Assembly: GCA_009772935.1 (NCBI GenBank) | Contig: WOUR01000020.1 | Location: forward strand, 1-64,000 | DNA: 64,000 bases | Direction of reading: 5' to 3' | From: Rhodospirillaceae bacterium | GTDB lineage: Bacteria > Pseudomonadota > Alphaproteobacteria > Reyranellales > Reyranellaceae | Shown here: piece by piece, positions 49,387-58,822 of the stretch | Layout of the letters: each line of letters begins with the position of its first letter | How positions within the stretch are numbered: the stretch's first letter is position 1 | Notes under the pieces: generated by a model | The model's input: the letters and a program-made list of their open reading frames with translations, nothing else | What the model was told of the DNA's origin: nothing | Database searches by the model: none | Position numbers and translations under genes: made by a program

Positions 49387-50530
49387 AGGCCGCCATCGCG
49401 ACGGGAAGCCCGGCAAGCCGCGAGCCGTCCTCGGAAAAGTAGAGAGCATCGTCAGCCGAGATCGCAGCCCGGACTTCGTCGCCGGGCCGGAACGCGAGCG
49501 CCCGACCGGCGCGGGCAACGAGAAGGGTTTGCCTGCCATCCCGGCCAGCGAGATGGACGAGCCCGTCATGTCCGTGATCCTCGATCCGCGCGACCCGCAA
49601 CAAAGGTCTGCTGTCGTCCTGGCCCGCGGCGATCCGCACATTCTCGGGTCGAACCGCCACACTCACCTTCTGGCCGGTCGTGGTGCCGACGCGCGCATCG
49701 AAAGCGAAGCCGCCGGCCAGCACGCGACCCGACGCGTCGGCCACGCCGTCCAGGACATTGATCGTCGGCGTGCCGACGAAGCGTGCGACCGCGAGGGCGA
49801 CGGGATCGCGATAGATTTCCGCCGGCGTGCCGAACTGGGCCACCCGGCCTCCGAGCATCACCGCAACGCGGTCGGAAATCGCCAGCGCCTCGCCCTGATC
49901 GTGTGTGACGAAGACGCAGGCGACCCCGAAGGCCCGCTGGATCTGCACGATCTCGTCGCGCGCCTGCACCCGAACCTTGGCATCGAGGCTGGAGAGCGGC
50001 TCGTCGAGCAGCAGCAACCGGCTGTCGCGCACAAGGGCACGACCGATTGCAACGCGCTGCCGTTGCCCGCCGGACAACCGTGCGGGCACACGGTCGATCA
50101 CGCCTTCGATGTCGAGACGGCCAGCGATGTCGTCGACTGCGCCGTCGATCTCGCGCTCGATCGACCGCACCGATGGCGAGAGCCGCAACGGGCCGAGCAT
50201 CCGTTGCAGCCGGGTCAACCGGCGGGCGCGCAGCGGCAGGGCGATGTTCTGCCGGCCGGTGAGATGCGGATAAAGAGCCAGCGACTGGAAAACCATCGCC
50301 ACGTTGCGGGCGCCCGGCGGCAGGCTGGAGACGTCGCGCGACCCGATCTGAATCATGCCGCGGTCGGCGCGCTCCAGGCCGGCCACGATCCGCAGCAGGG
50401 TCGACTTTCCGCAGCCCGAGGGGCCGAGCAGGCTCACGATCTCCCCTTCTGCAACGGTAAGATCGATATCCGCCAGCACGGCCCCTGAGCCGAACGACTT
50501 GAAGACGCCTCGTACGCTGAGAGCCGGCAC
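49373..50530 (-). CDS. ABC transporter ATP-binding protein (UgpC/MalK type)
   Basis: [52 protein letters not shown]. Confidence 0.9.
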   Translation of the reverse strand: MPALSVRGVFKSFGSGAVLADIDLTVAEGEIVSLLGPSGCGKSTLLRIVAGLERADRGMIQIGSRDVSSLPPGARNVAMVFQSLALYPHLTGRQNIALPLRARRLTRLQRMLGPLRLSPSVRSIEREIDGAVDDIAGRLDIEGVIDRVPARLSGGQRQRVAIGRALVRDSRLLLLDEPLSSLDAKVRVQARDEIVQIQRAFGVACVFVTHDQGEALAISDRVAVMLGGRVAQFGTPAEIYRDPVALAVARFVGTPTINVLDGVADASGRVLAGGFAFDARVGTTTGQKVSVAVRPENVRIAAGQDDSRPLLRVARIEDHGHDGLVHLAGRDGRQTLLVARAGRALAFRPGDEVRAAISADDALYFSEDGSRLAGLPVAMAAYARG

Positions 50531-50554
50531 GCTACCCCCGAAACAATCGCCTGT

Positions 50555-51655
50555 TCACGCGAAGGCTGGCGTCAGCGGTTCCATCGGAATGGTGAGCGCC
50601 TTGCGGTTGGGAATGTTGACGCCGCCCCGCACCGTGCCGCGCTCGATATGGACCCAGCGCTCGGCGATCGCGGGATGCAGCTCGCGCCCGTCGGGCAGCG
50701 AGATCCAGATGCGCATCAGGTGGCGCTTCTTCGCGGGATCGGGCCCGTCCTCGAACGCGGTGCGCGAATGGAACACGACATGGTTGTGCACGAACTGGAA
50801 ATCACCGGCCTCGAACGGAATCTTCGCCGAGAAAGCCGGGTCGGCGCAGATCGAGAAGAACAGCTCGACCGCCTGCCACTGCTGGTCGGTCATGGGCGGC
50901 GCGTCGGTGAAGCGGCGTGCTGATTTCAGGTACTCGAGCAGAGGCGCGTAGCCGGTGAAGGTGCCGTCCCGCCACATGAACACCGGAATGCGCATCCAGG
51001 GGAACTTGCCTTCCGGCACCTCGCCCCGGCGATCGACAGTAACCGGCTGATAGAGCGCGCGGCAGAGATCCGGAGCCCGCCGCATCATCTCGTCGTGCAC
51101 GGCGATGCCGCTGACCAGAGCGCTCTCGCCCCCCGCCATCGCGGTATGCAGGCAGCACAGGCCGACCACGTCGCAGGAGTCCGAATGAAACGACAGGCCG
51201 GCCGAAGTCTGGGTCAGGCGCTTGTTGTAGTCGTCGACCTTCGTCCCGATGTCGATCACATGACCGATCATGTGCCCGTTGCGGTTCTGCGGAACGACGT
51301 CGCCGAGATGCGAGGCCAATCCCCAGTACATGCGCATGATCGTGTCGCGATCGTACTTGTGCACCGGCAGGCCACGCAGATAGCCGAAGCCGTAGCGATC
51401 CATGATGTCGGCACGCAGGGTGGCGATCTTTGCGGCCAGGGTCGACAGAGGGAAGTGCTCGCGGCGCAGATCCAGGATGTCGCCGACGACGGTCCCGGAG
51501 TGAGTGGCGGCCGCTTCCAACTCTTCCACCTCGGCGTCGGTGAGGCGGTGGATCCACGACGTGTCCGCAGCGAGATCGGCGCTCTTCCAAGCCAGCCGGC
51601 CGCCGATGGGACCAGGCGCCGGGTCGAGCCCGGGCGTGCTGTTCGGTTGGTTCAA
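50555..51655 (-). CDS. TauD/TfdA family Fe(II)/2-oxoglutarate dioxygenase
   Basis: LSFHSDSCDVVGLCCL (HxD metal motif), FVHNHVVFHSRTAFEDGPDPAKKRHLMRIWIS (distal His and Arg). Confidence 0.85.
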   Translation of the reverse strand: MNQPNSTPGLDPAPGPIGGRLAWKSADLAADTSWIHRLTDAEVEELEAAATHSGTVVGDILDLRREHFPLSTLAAKIATLRADIMDRYGFGYLRGLPVHKYDRDTIMRMYWGLASHLGDVVPQNRNGHMIGHVIDIGTKVDDYNKRLTQTSAGLSFHSDSCDVVGLCCLHTAMAGGESALVSGIAVHDEMMRRAPDLCRALYQPVTVDRRGEVPEGKFPWMRIPVFMWRDGTFTGYAPLLEYLKSARRFTDAPPMTDQQWQAVELFFSICADPAFSAKIPFEAGDFQFVHNHVVFHSRTAFEDGPDPAKKRHLMRIWISLPDGRELHPAIAERWVHIERGTVRGGVNIPNRKALTIPMEPLTPAFA

Positions 51656-51754
51656 GACCTCGCCTCCATGCGCGTTAAACGTCGATGCACAGAGACTAAA
51701 GGGCGGAGAATAAGCTTTGATAACAAAGCCAGAGGCCTTGCTTATCGCAAGGTA

Positions 51755-52717
51755 TCACCGCTTCTTATTCGGACACGAACATGCGAGGCGTTGCTGCTGG
51801 GACTCCGCTGACGCACGGATCTCGGCCAAGAGGGTCCGCAGCCCGGAGTCGAGTACCTTGTCGGTGCGCAATATCAACGAAAGGCGGCGGCGCACCGGCT
51901 GCGCGAGACGGCGGCGGACGATCGTATCGGGCATCGATCTCGTTGCCAGATCGGGAATCAGCGACACGCCGAGGCCGGCGCCCACCAGCACCTTGATGGC
52001 CTCGATGCTGCCCAGCTCCATGGCGGGGATGGGGCTCACGCCCCCCGCCCGAAACCAGCCGTTGACGATATCGCGCGTGCGACCAGCCGGGTCGAACAGG
52101 ATCAGCGGCAGGTGCGAGAAGTCCTGCGGCCGCAACAGGTCGGGAAGCTGATGTTCCAGTCGCTTCGGCAGAATGGCGACCAGCCCCTCGTCGAATACAT
52201 GCTCCAGGTGGACCGCAGGATTCGACCTGAGCTCGTCCGCGGTCACCAACCCGACATCGATGGCGCCCTCCTCGACGCCGGAGACGATATCGGACGTGTT
52301 GCCCGTCACCACGACCAGCTGCAGGTTCGGCATTGACGCCTGCGCGCGGGCAAGCGGTTCGGGCAGGAAATGAATGCAGGCGGTAGCGCCCGTACCCAGG
52401 CGAACCAGCCCCGTATCGGCTTCGCGGAACGGGGCGATGGCCGGCTCGACCTGATCGAGCGCGGCAAAGGCGCGTCGCACCGGCTGGATCATCGCGCGCC
52501 CGGCCGGTGTCGGCAGCATGCGGATACCCACCCGTTCGATCAGGCGAACGCGCAGCACCGTCTCCAGCTCCTGAAGCTGCTGACTGACGGCCGGCTGCGT
52601 GACGCCAAGGTTCCGCGCCGCCATCGAGGCGCTGCCATTCTCGGCGGTGAGCAGGAAGGCGCGCAGTTGGCGCAGGGTGACGGCGGCCCTGGCTCCGCTT
52701 CTCGGTCTGATCGCCAC
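51755..52717 (-). CDS. LysR family transcriptional regulator
   Basis: VTLRQLRAFLLTAENGSASMAARNLGVTQPAVSQQLQELETVLRVRLIERVG HTH. Confidence 0.92.
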   Translation of the reverse strand: MAIRPRSGARAAVTLRQLRAFLLTAENGSASMAARNLGVTQPAVSQQLQELETVLRVRLIERVGIRMLPTPAGRAMIQPVRRAFAALDQVEPAIAPFREADTGLVRLGTGATACIHFLPEPLARAQASMPNLQLVVVTGNTSDIVSGVEEGAIDVGLVTADELRSNPAVHLEHVFDEGLVAILPKRLEHQLPDLLRPQDFSHLPLILFDPAGRTRDIVNGWFRAGGVSPIPAMELGSIEAIKVLVGAGLGVSLIPDLATRSMPDTIVRRRLAQPVRRRLSLILRTDKVLDSGLRTLLAEIRASAESQQQRLACSCPNKKR

Positions 52718-52846
52718 GATCGGGGCTCGTTCGCTCGCAGCTTCGGGTGCGTGCAGTTGCGGGCCAATCCCGCGATGATCATAAGTTCAATTGAAGCACA
52801 GGCCCGAGAAGGTCTTATGACGTCCGCGCAACGGAACGAATCCGGG

Positions 52847-53284
52847 TTACAGTACGGTGGCTGAGGCCGACGCTCTCAGATGGACGTAGGCGAGATAGTT
52901 CGCCTCATGCCACTTCATGGTGAATCTCCCAGCCAGCCCGTCCAGCACGTCCCTTGACGCCGCGGCTCTGGTTTCGGCGAGGAATCCACCGAGCTGACGT
53001 TCATCCATGACGTCGATGCCTGAAAGTCGCGACTGGCACTTCGCGATGGCTTCCAAGGCCACCTTCTTCTGCGCCAGCGACCAGCCCTGTATTGATTCCA
53101 GTTCGGGACGCCGCCCGCTCCTCGTCCGCAAGAACGATCCGAGCATGCGATCCAATGGCGCCGGTGCGGCTTCCCTGTCGTCCAGGGCGTCCTCGCCATC
53201 GTCGACGATGTAGAATTGCCGGCCGCCGATCACCAGCTCCCGGCCAAGCCATCGTCGGACAATGGATGCCAACCGCGCGATCAT
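52847..53284 (-). CDS. Hypothetical protein
   Basis: 145-aa ORF with balanced composition between two annotated same-strand genes; no family recognised. Confidence 0.4.
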   Translation of the reverse strand: MIARLASIVRRWLGRELVIGGRQFYIVDDGEDALDDREAAPAPLDRMLGSFLRTRSGRRPELESIQGWSLAQKKVALEAIAKCQSRLSGIDVMDERQLGGFLAETRAAASRDVLDGLAGRFTMKWHEANYLAYVHLRASASATVL

Positions 53285-53388
53285 TGCCGGACGCTAGACC
53301 ACTCACGTTTCACCGCGATGATCGTCGGAGCGACGGCGCCCTATGGGTTCTATAAGTAAGACTGATTGATCGATCTCGCGCCAGGCCG

Positions 53389-54519
53389 CTAGCCGTGCGG
53401 CACCAGCACCTGCCGCACGGTGGCGACATCCTGCAGGCGGTCGAAGCCTACATTCAGTTCATCGAAGCCGATGCGCTGGCTGACCATGCGGTCGACCGGC
53501 AGCTTGCCCTGCTGGTAGAGCGCAATGAAGCGCGGGATGTCGCGCACGGGCACGCAGCTTCCCATGTAGGAGCCCTTGATGGTCTTCTCTTCGCTCACCA
53601 GCCCGCTCTGCTTGAACGAGAAGTCGGCCTGGATGGGCGAGAGGCCTGCGGTCACCGTCGTGCCGCCCCAGCGCGTCACGAGATAGGCCGTCTCCATTGC
53701 CTTGATGGTGCCGGCGAGGTCGAAGGCATAGTCGACACCGCCATTGGTGAGATCGCGCACCTGCGTGACATGGTCGACGTCCTTGGCATTTACCGTGTCC
53801 GTCGCGCCGAGCTGACGCGCAAGGCCGAGCTTTTCATCAGACAGATCGATGGCCACGATGCGGCCCGCGCCCGCGAGCACCGCGCCCATCAGGCCGCTAA
53901 GGCCCACGCCGCCCAGGCCGACGATGGCCACCGAACTGCCCGGCTCGATCTTGCCGGTGTTCACGACCGCGCCCACGCCCGTGACGACGGCGCAGCCGAA
54001 CAACGCCGCCACGTCGAGCGGCAGGCTGCGGTCGATCACCACGATCGAGCCGCGGTCGACCACGGCATATTCGGCGTAGCAGGAGACGCCAGAGTGATGG
54101 TTCACCGGCCTGCCGTCCATGTGCAGGCGGTGATGGCCCGAGAGGAGCTGGCCGGCGGCGCGCGGGCTGATCGAGCGCTCGCAGATATAGGGACGGCCTT
54201 CGAGGCAATGGCGGCAGCGGCCGCAGCTCACGTTGAAGGTGAAGCAGACATGGTCACCCACCTTCACGTCGTGCACGCCCGCGCCGACCTCGACGATCTC
54301 GCCCGAGCCTTCATGGCCCAGCACGATCGGCACGGGGCGCGGCCGGTCGCCGTTGATCAGCGACAGGTCGGAGTGGCAGAGACCACCACCGCCCACCTTG
54401 ACTAGGACCTCGCCCTCACCCGGCGGATCGAGGTCGACCTCGACCACATGGATAGGCTTGGACTTCGCGAACGGGCGGGGCGCACCGCAGACCGTGAGAA
54501 CGCCGGCTTTCATTTTCAT
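53389..54519 (-). CDS. Zinc-dependent alcohol dehydrogenase
   Basis: GLCHSDLSLINGDRPRPVPIVLGHEGSGEIVEVG, structural zinc CGRCRHCLEGRPYIC, VAIVGLGGVGLSGLMG. Confidence 0.92.
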   Translation of the reverse strand: MKMKAGVLTVCGAPRPFAKSKPIHVVEVDLDPPGEGEVLVKVGGGGLCHSDLSLINGDRPRPVPIVLGHEGSGEIVEVGAGVHDVKVGDHVCFTFNVSCGRCRHCLEGRPYICERSISPRAAGQLLSGHHRLHMDGRPVNHHSGVSCYAEYAVVDRGSIVVIDRSLPLDVAALFGCAVVTGVGAVVNTGKIEPGSSVAIVGLGGVGLSGLMGAVLAGAGRIVAIDLSDEKLGLARQLGATDTVNAKDVDHVTQVRDLTNGGVDYAFDLAGTIKAMETAYLVTRWGGTTVTAGLSPIQADFSFKQSGLVSEEKTIKGSYMGSCVPVRDIPRFIALYQQGKLPVDRMVSQRIGFDELNVGFDRLQDVATVRQVLVPHG

Positions 54520-55262
54520 CAGGCTATTCCTCCATCGACCCGGACCAGCGATCCGGTGGTGAAACTCGATTTACTTGACGCGAGATAGAGCGCCGCCGTC
54601 ACGATTTCCTCCGGCTGGCCGCTGCGCTTCAGCGCCGCCGTCGGGTTGGCCTTGTGCTCCTCCGGCCAGGCCCTGGACACGTCGGTGAGGAAGCGGCCGG
54701 GCGAGATCGTGTTCACCCTCACTTTCGGCCCGTACTCGAAGGCGAAGGCCTCCGTGAGCGCGTTGAGCGCGGCCTTGGCGCCGGCATAGGGCGCGATCTG
54801 GGGGCGCGGGCGCAGCGCGCCGGCGCTCGAGACGTTGATGATCGAACCGCCCTCACCCGCCGCCATGCGGCTGCCGACCAACGACATCAGGCGGAACGGC
54901 GCCTTGAAGTTCAGCGACACGATACGGTCGAACAGCTGCTCCGATGTCTCCAGCGACGAGGGCGCGAGCGGCGAGGAGCCGGCATTGTTCACCAGGATGT
55001 CGATCTTCCCGAACGCTGCGTAGGCCGCCTCCACCATGCCGTCGAGTTCCGACCAGTTGGCGACGTTGCAGGCATGGGTTGCCGCCTTACGCCCCATCGC
55101 CCGCACCTCGGCCGCGACCTTGTCGCAGGTCTCCAGCTTGCGGCTGGTGATGAAGACGTCGGCACCGTGGTCGGCGAATGCCTTCACCATCTGGTACCCC
55201 AGCCCGCGGCTGCCGCCAGTGACGAGGGCCACCTTGCCCGTGAGATCGAAGTGGTTGGTCAT
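54519..55262 (-). CDS. SDR family oxidoreductase
   Basis: VALVTGGSRGLGYQMVKAFADHGADVFITSR, NNAGSS, APYAGAKAALNALTEAFAFEYGPKVRVNTISPG. Confidence 0.9.
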   Translation of the reverse strand: MTNHFDLTGKVALVTGGSRGLGYQMVKAFADHGADVFITSRKLETCDKVAAEVRAMGRKAATHACNVANWSELDGMVEAAYAAFGKIDILVNNAGSSPLAPSSLETSEQLFDRIVSLNFKAPFRLMSLVGSRMAAGEGGSIINVSSAGALRPRPQIAPYAGAKAALNALTEAFAFEYGPKVRVNTISPGRFLTDVSRAWPEEHKANPTAALKRSGQPEEIVTAALYLASSKSSFTTGSLVRVDGGIA

Positions 55263-55371
55263 GATGAAGGGTCCGGTCAAAAAAGGATCATGACAGAAGC
55301 ATAGCGCCAGTTCCTTGCTTAATGGCATGTCACTTGCTTAGTCTGTCTTCGGAGCGAAACAGCAGGCCGTC

Positions 55372-58300
55372 ATGAGCATCCACGTCGCGCTGCATCATCG
55401 GACGACCTACCGGTACGACCGACCCATCGAACTGGGACCGCAGATCGTACGTCTGCGTCCGGCGCCCCATAGCCGGACCCCCGTCCTTTCCTATTCGCTG
55501 AAGGTCACCCCGGCCCAGCATTTCATCAACTGGCAACAGGATCCGCAGGGAAATCACCTGGCCCGGCTGGTCTTTCCCGAGAAGACCGACCTGTTCGACG
55601 TCACGGTCGACCTGGTGGCCGACATGTCGGTCATCAATCCGTTCGACTTCTTCCTGGAGCCGTCGGCCGAGAAATGGCCCTTTGCCTACGATGCCTCGCT
55701 GGCCGAGGAGATCGCGCCATTTCGCAAGCTGGAACCGCTAGGGCCGAGACTCTCGGCCTGGCTGGCCTCGGTCGACCGAAAGGAGCAGCGCACGATAGAT
55801 TTCATCGTCGGCCTGAATGCCCGACTGCAAAGTGAAATCGGCTACATCGTCCGACTGGAGCCGGGCGTGCAGAGCTGCGAGGAGACGCTCGCCCGCGCCA
55901 AGGGATCGTGCCGCGACACCGGCTGGCTGCTGGTCATGATCCTGCGCCACCTGGGGTTCGCCGCGCGGTTCGCGTCGGGGTACCTGATCCAGCTGGTCGC
56001 CGACGAGAAGCCGCTCGAGGGTCCGGAAGGCCCGACCCACGATTTCACCGACCTCCACGCCTGGTGCGAGGTCTATCTGCCAGGTGCCGGCTGGATCGGC
56101 CTCGATCCGACCTCCGGCCTGCTGACCGGCGAAGGCCACATCCCGCTCGCCTGTACCCCCGAGCCTTCGAGTGCGGCGCCAATCGAGGGTGCCCTGGAGA
56201 AGGCCGAGGTCGAGTTCGAGCATGCGATGACGGTGACGCGCGTGCGCGAGACGCCCCGCACCACCAAGCCCTATACCGAGGAGCAATGGGCCACCCTGCT
56301 CAAGGTCGGCGAGGCGATCGAGCGCGACATCGGCAGGCACGACGTGCGCCTCACCATGGGCGGCGAGCCGACCTTCGTGTCGGTCGACGACATGGACGGA
56401 CCGGAGTGGAACACGCTCGCGCTGGGCCCGGAGAAGCGGCGTCTGGCGGGCGTGCTGTTCCGCAAGCTGGCGAACCGCTTCGCGGACGGACCGCTGCTGC
56501 ATTTCGGTCAGGGCAAATGGTATCCCGGCGAGCAGCTGCCGCGCTGGGCGCTCGGCTGCTACTGGCGCAAGGACGGCGAGCCGATTTGGCGCAACCCGCA
56601 ACTCTATGCACTGGAGTCCAAGCCGGTCGGCGCCACCGTCGAGGCCGCGCACCGCTTCGCGCTCGCCTTCGCGCAACGCCTGCAGCTCGATCCCGACTAT
56701 CTTTTCCCTGCCTACGAGGACACCTGGTACTACCTGTGGCGCGAGCGGCGCTTGCCGAGCAACGTCGTGGTCGACGAGGCCAAGGTGAAGGACCCGCTGG
56801 AGCGCGAGCGCCTGGCGCGCGTCTTCGAGAAGGGACTCGAAAGCTCGGTCGGTTACGTGCTGCCGGTTATTCGGGATCACAATGGGCGCGACCATAACGG
56901 GCGCGGCAACGGTACTGGCCATGCGCCCCGCTGGAAGAGCGGTCCGTGGTTCCTGCGCTCCGAGAAGTGTTACCTGATCCCCGGTGATTCACCGATCGGC
57001 TATCGACTGCCGCTCGATTCGCTGCCTTGGGCGGCGCCCGGCGACACCGACATCATCGTCCAGCCCGATCCGATGGCGCCGCATCCCGACCTGCCGCCGC
57101 TCGACGCTTTCCGGCGCGCGCCGGTGCTGCGCCGCCAGGAACCGGGACTCGCGGGCGATACCGCCGGCGATGCCGAAGCCCGCCGCGAGGCGTGGCGGCG
57201 CGCGCTGGCCCCGAACACGGGCCTGGTCCCTGCCGTCGGCGCTTCTGCCGCCGGTGTCGTGCGCACCGCAATGGCCTTCGAGCCGCGCGACGGTCATCTC
57301 CATGTCTTCATGCCGCCGACCGAGCGGATGGAGGATTATCTCGATCTGGTGACGGCGCTCGAGGACACGGCCGAGGAACAGGGCCAGCCGATCTTCATCG
57401 AGGGTTATACTCCGCCCGGCGATTCGCGGGTCCTGCACTTCAGCGTCACGCCCGATCCCGGGGTGATCGAGGTCAACATCCATCCCTCTGCGACCTGGAC
57501 CGAGATCGTCGAGCGCACGGAGATCGTCTACGAGGAGGCGCGCACGACCCGACTCGGCGCCCAAAAATTCATGATCGACGGCCGCCACACCGGCACCGGC
57601 GGCGGCAACCATGTGGTCCTGGGCGGCCCCTCGGCCGCCGACTCGCCGATCCTGCGCCGGCCCGACCTGCTGAAGAGCCTGCTGGGCTACTGGCTGAATC
57701 ATCCGTCGCTGTCGTATCTCTTCTCCGGCCTGTTCATCGGCCCGACCAGCCAGCATCCGCGCGTGGACGAAGCGCGCAACGATGCGCTGCACGAGCTCGA
57801 GATCGCCTTCCGCCAGATCGCGCCCGGACGACAGACGCCGCCATGGCTGGTCGATCGTGTGTTCCGCAACCTGCTGGTCGACGCGACCGGCAATGCCCAC
57901 CGCACCGAGTTCTGCATCGACAAGCTGTTCACGCCCGATTCCGCCGCCGGCCGGCGCGGGCTGCTGGAACTGCGCGCCTTCGAGATGCCGCCGCACTGGC
58001 GCATGAGCGTGGCGCAGCAGGCGCTGCTGCGCGGCCTCGTCGCCAAGTTCTGGGAACGCCCCTACGAGCGGCCGCTCAGCCGATGGGGCACCCGGCTGCA
58101 CGACGATTTCATGCTGCCGCATTTCGTGTGGCAGGATTTCAACGACGTGCTCTCCGATCTCGGCGAGGCGGGCTATGATTTCTCGCCCGACTGGTTCGCC
58201 CCGCACTTCGAATTCCGCTTCCCGAGGCTCGGCGAAGTGGCGCAACGCGGTCTCGAACTCGAACTGCGGCACGCGCTGGAGCCCTGGCATGTGCTGGGCG

Positions 58301-58767
58301 AGGAGCCGGGCGGCGGCGGTACGGTCCGCTACGTCGATTCCACGGTCGAGCGCCTGCAGGTCAAGGTCGCCGGCCTCAACGACCAGCGGCACGTCATCGC
58401 CTGCAACGGCTGGAAGCTGCCGTTGCGCGCCACCGGCACGGCCGGCGAATACGTCGCAGGCGTGCGCTATCGCGCTTGGCAGGCGGCGAACTCGCTGCAC
58501 CCGACGATCGGCGTGCACGCGCCGCTCACCTTCGACATCCACGATTCGTGGAGCGGCCGCTCGATCGGCGGCTGCACCTACCACGTAGCCCATCCGGGCG
58601 GTCGCAACTACGACCGCATGCCGGTTAACGCCAACGAGGCCGAGGCGCGGCGCCGTGCCCGATTCTTCGGCATCGGCCATACCGGCGGACCGTCGCCTGA
58701 ACCGCGACCGCTCGACAATCCAGAGCATCCGCTGACGCTCGACCTGCGGCGGGCCCCGGGCCTATAG
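55372..58767 (+). CDS. Transglutaminase-like domain fused to DUF2126 putative amidoligase (1131 aa)
   Basis: N-term GSCRDTGWLLVMILRHLGFAARFASGYLIQL...LHAWCEVYLPGAGWIGLDPTSG (Cys/His/Asp); C-term long DUF2126 region with MGGEPTFVSVDDMDGPEWNT, HTGTGGGNHVVLGG, RPDLLKSLLGYWLNHPSLSYLFSGLFIGPTSQHPRVDEARND. Confidence 0.88.
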   Translation: MSIHVALHHRTTYRYDRPIELGPQIVRLRPAPHSRTPVLSYSLKVTPAQHFINWQQDPQGNHLARLVFPEKTDLFDVTVDLVADMSVINPFDFFLEPSAEKWPFAYDASLAEEIAPFRKLEPLGPRLSAWLASVDRKEQRTIDFIVGLNARLQSEIGYIVRLEPGVQSCEETLARAKGSCRDTGWLLVMILRHLGFAARFASGYLIQLVADEKPLEGPEGPTHDFTDLHAWCEVYLPGAGWIGLDPTSGLLTGEGHIPLACTPEPSSAAPIEGALEKAEVEFEHAMTVTRVRETPRTTKPYTEEQWATLLKVGEAIERDIGRHDVRLTMGGEPTFVSVDDMDGPEWNTLALGPEKRRLAGVLFRKLANRFADGPLLHFGQGKWYPGEQLPRWALGCYWRKDGEPIWRNPQLYALESKPVGATVEAAHRFALAFAQRLQLDPDYLFPAYEDTWYYLWRERRLPSNVVVDEAKVKDPLERERLARVFEKGLESSVGYVLPVIRDHNGRDHNGRGNGTGHAPRWKSGPWFLRSEKCYLIPGDSPIGYRLPLDSLPWAAPGDTDIIVQPDPMAPHPDLPPLDAFRRAPVLRRQEPGLAGDTAGDAEARREAWRRALAPNTGLVPAVGASAAGVVRTAMAFEPRDGHLHVFMPPTERMEDYLDLVTALEDTAEEQGQPIFIEGYTPPGDSRVLHFSVTPDPGVIEVNIHPSATWTEIVERTEIVYEEARTTRLGAQKFMIDGRHTGTGGGNHVVLGGPSAADSPILRRPDLLKSLLGYWLNHPSLSYLFSGLFIGPTSQHPRVDEARNDALHELEIAFRQIAPGRQTPPWLVDRVFRNLLVDATGNAHRTEFCIDKLFTPDSAAGRRGLLELRAFEMPPHWRMSVAQQALLRGLVAKFWERPYERPLSRWGTRLHDDFMLPHFVWQDFNDVLSDLGEAGYDFSPDWFAPHFEFRFPRLGEVAQRGLELELRHALEPWHVLGEEPGGGGTVRYVDSTVERLQVKVAGLNDQRHVIACNGWKLPLRATGTAGEYVAGVRYRAWQAANSLHPTIGVHAPLTFDIHDSWSGRSIGGCTYHVAHPGGRNYDRMPVNANEAEARRRARFFGIGHTGGPSPEPRPLDNPEHPLTLDLRRAPGL

Positions 58768-58822
58768 TTCGCCCGCCTCACAGGCAGTCCGACCGTTCGT
58801 TTTCACATCTGTTTCCGGGCCC

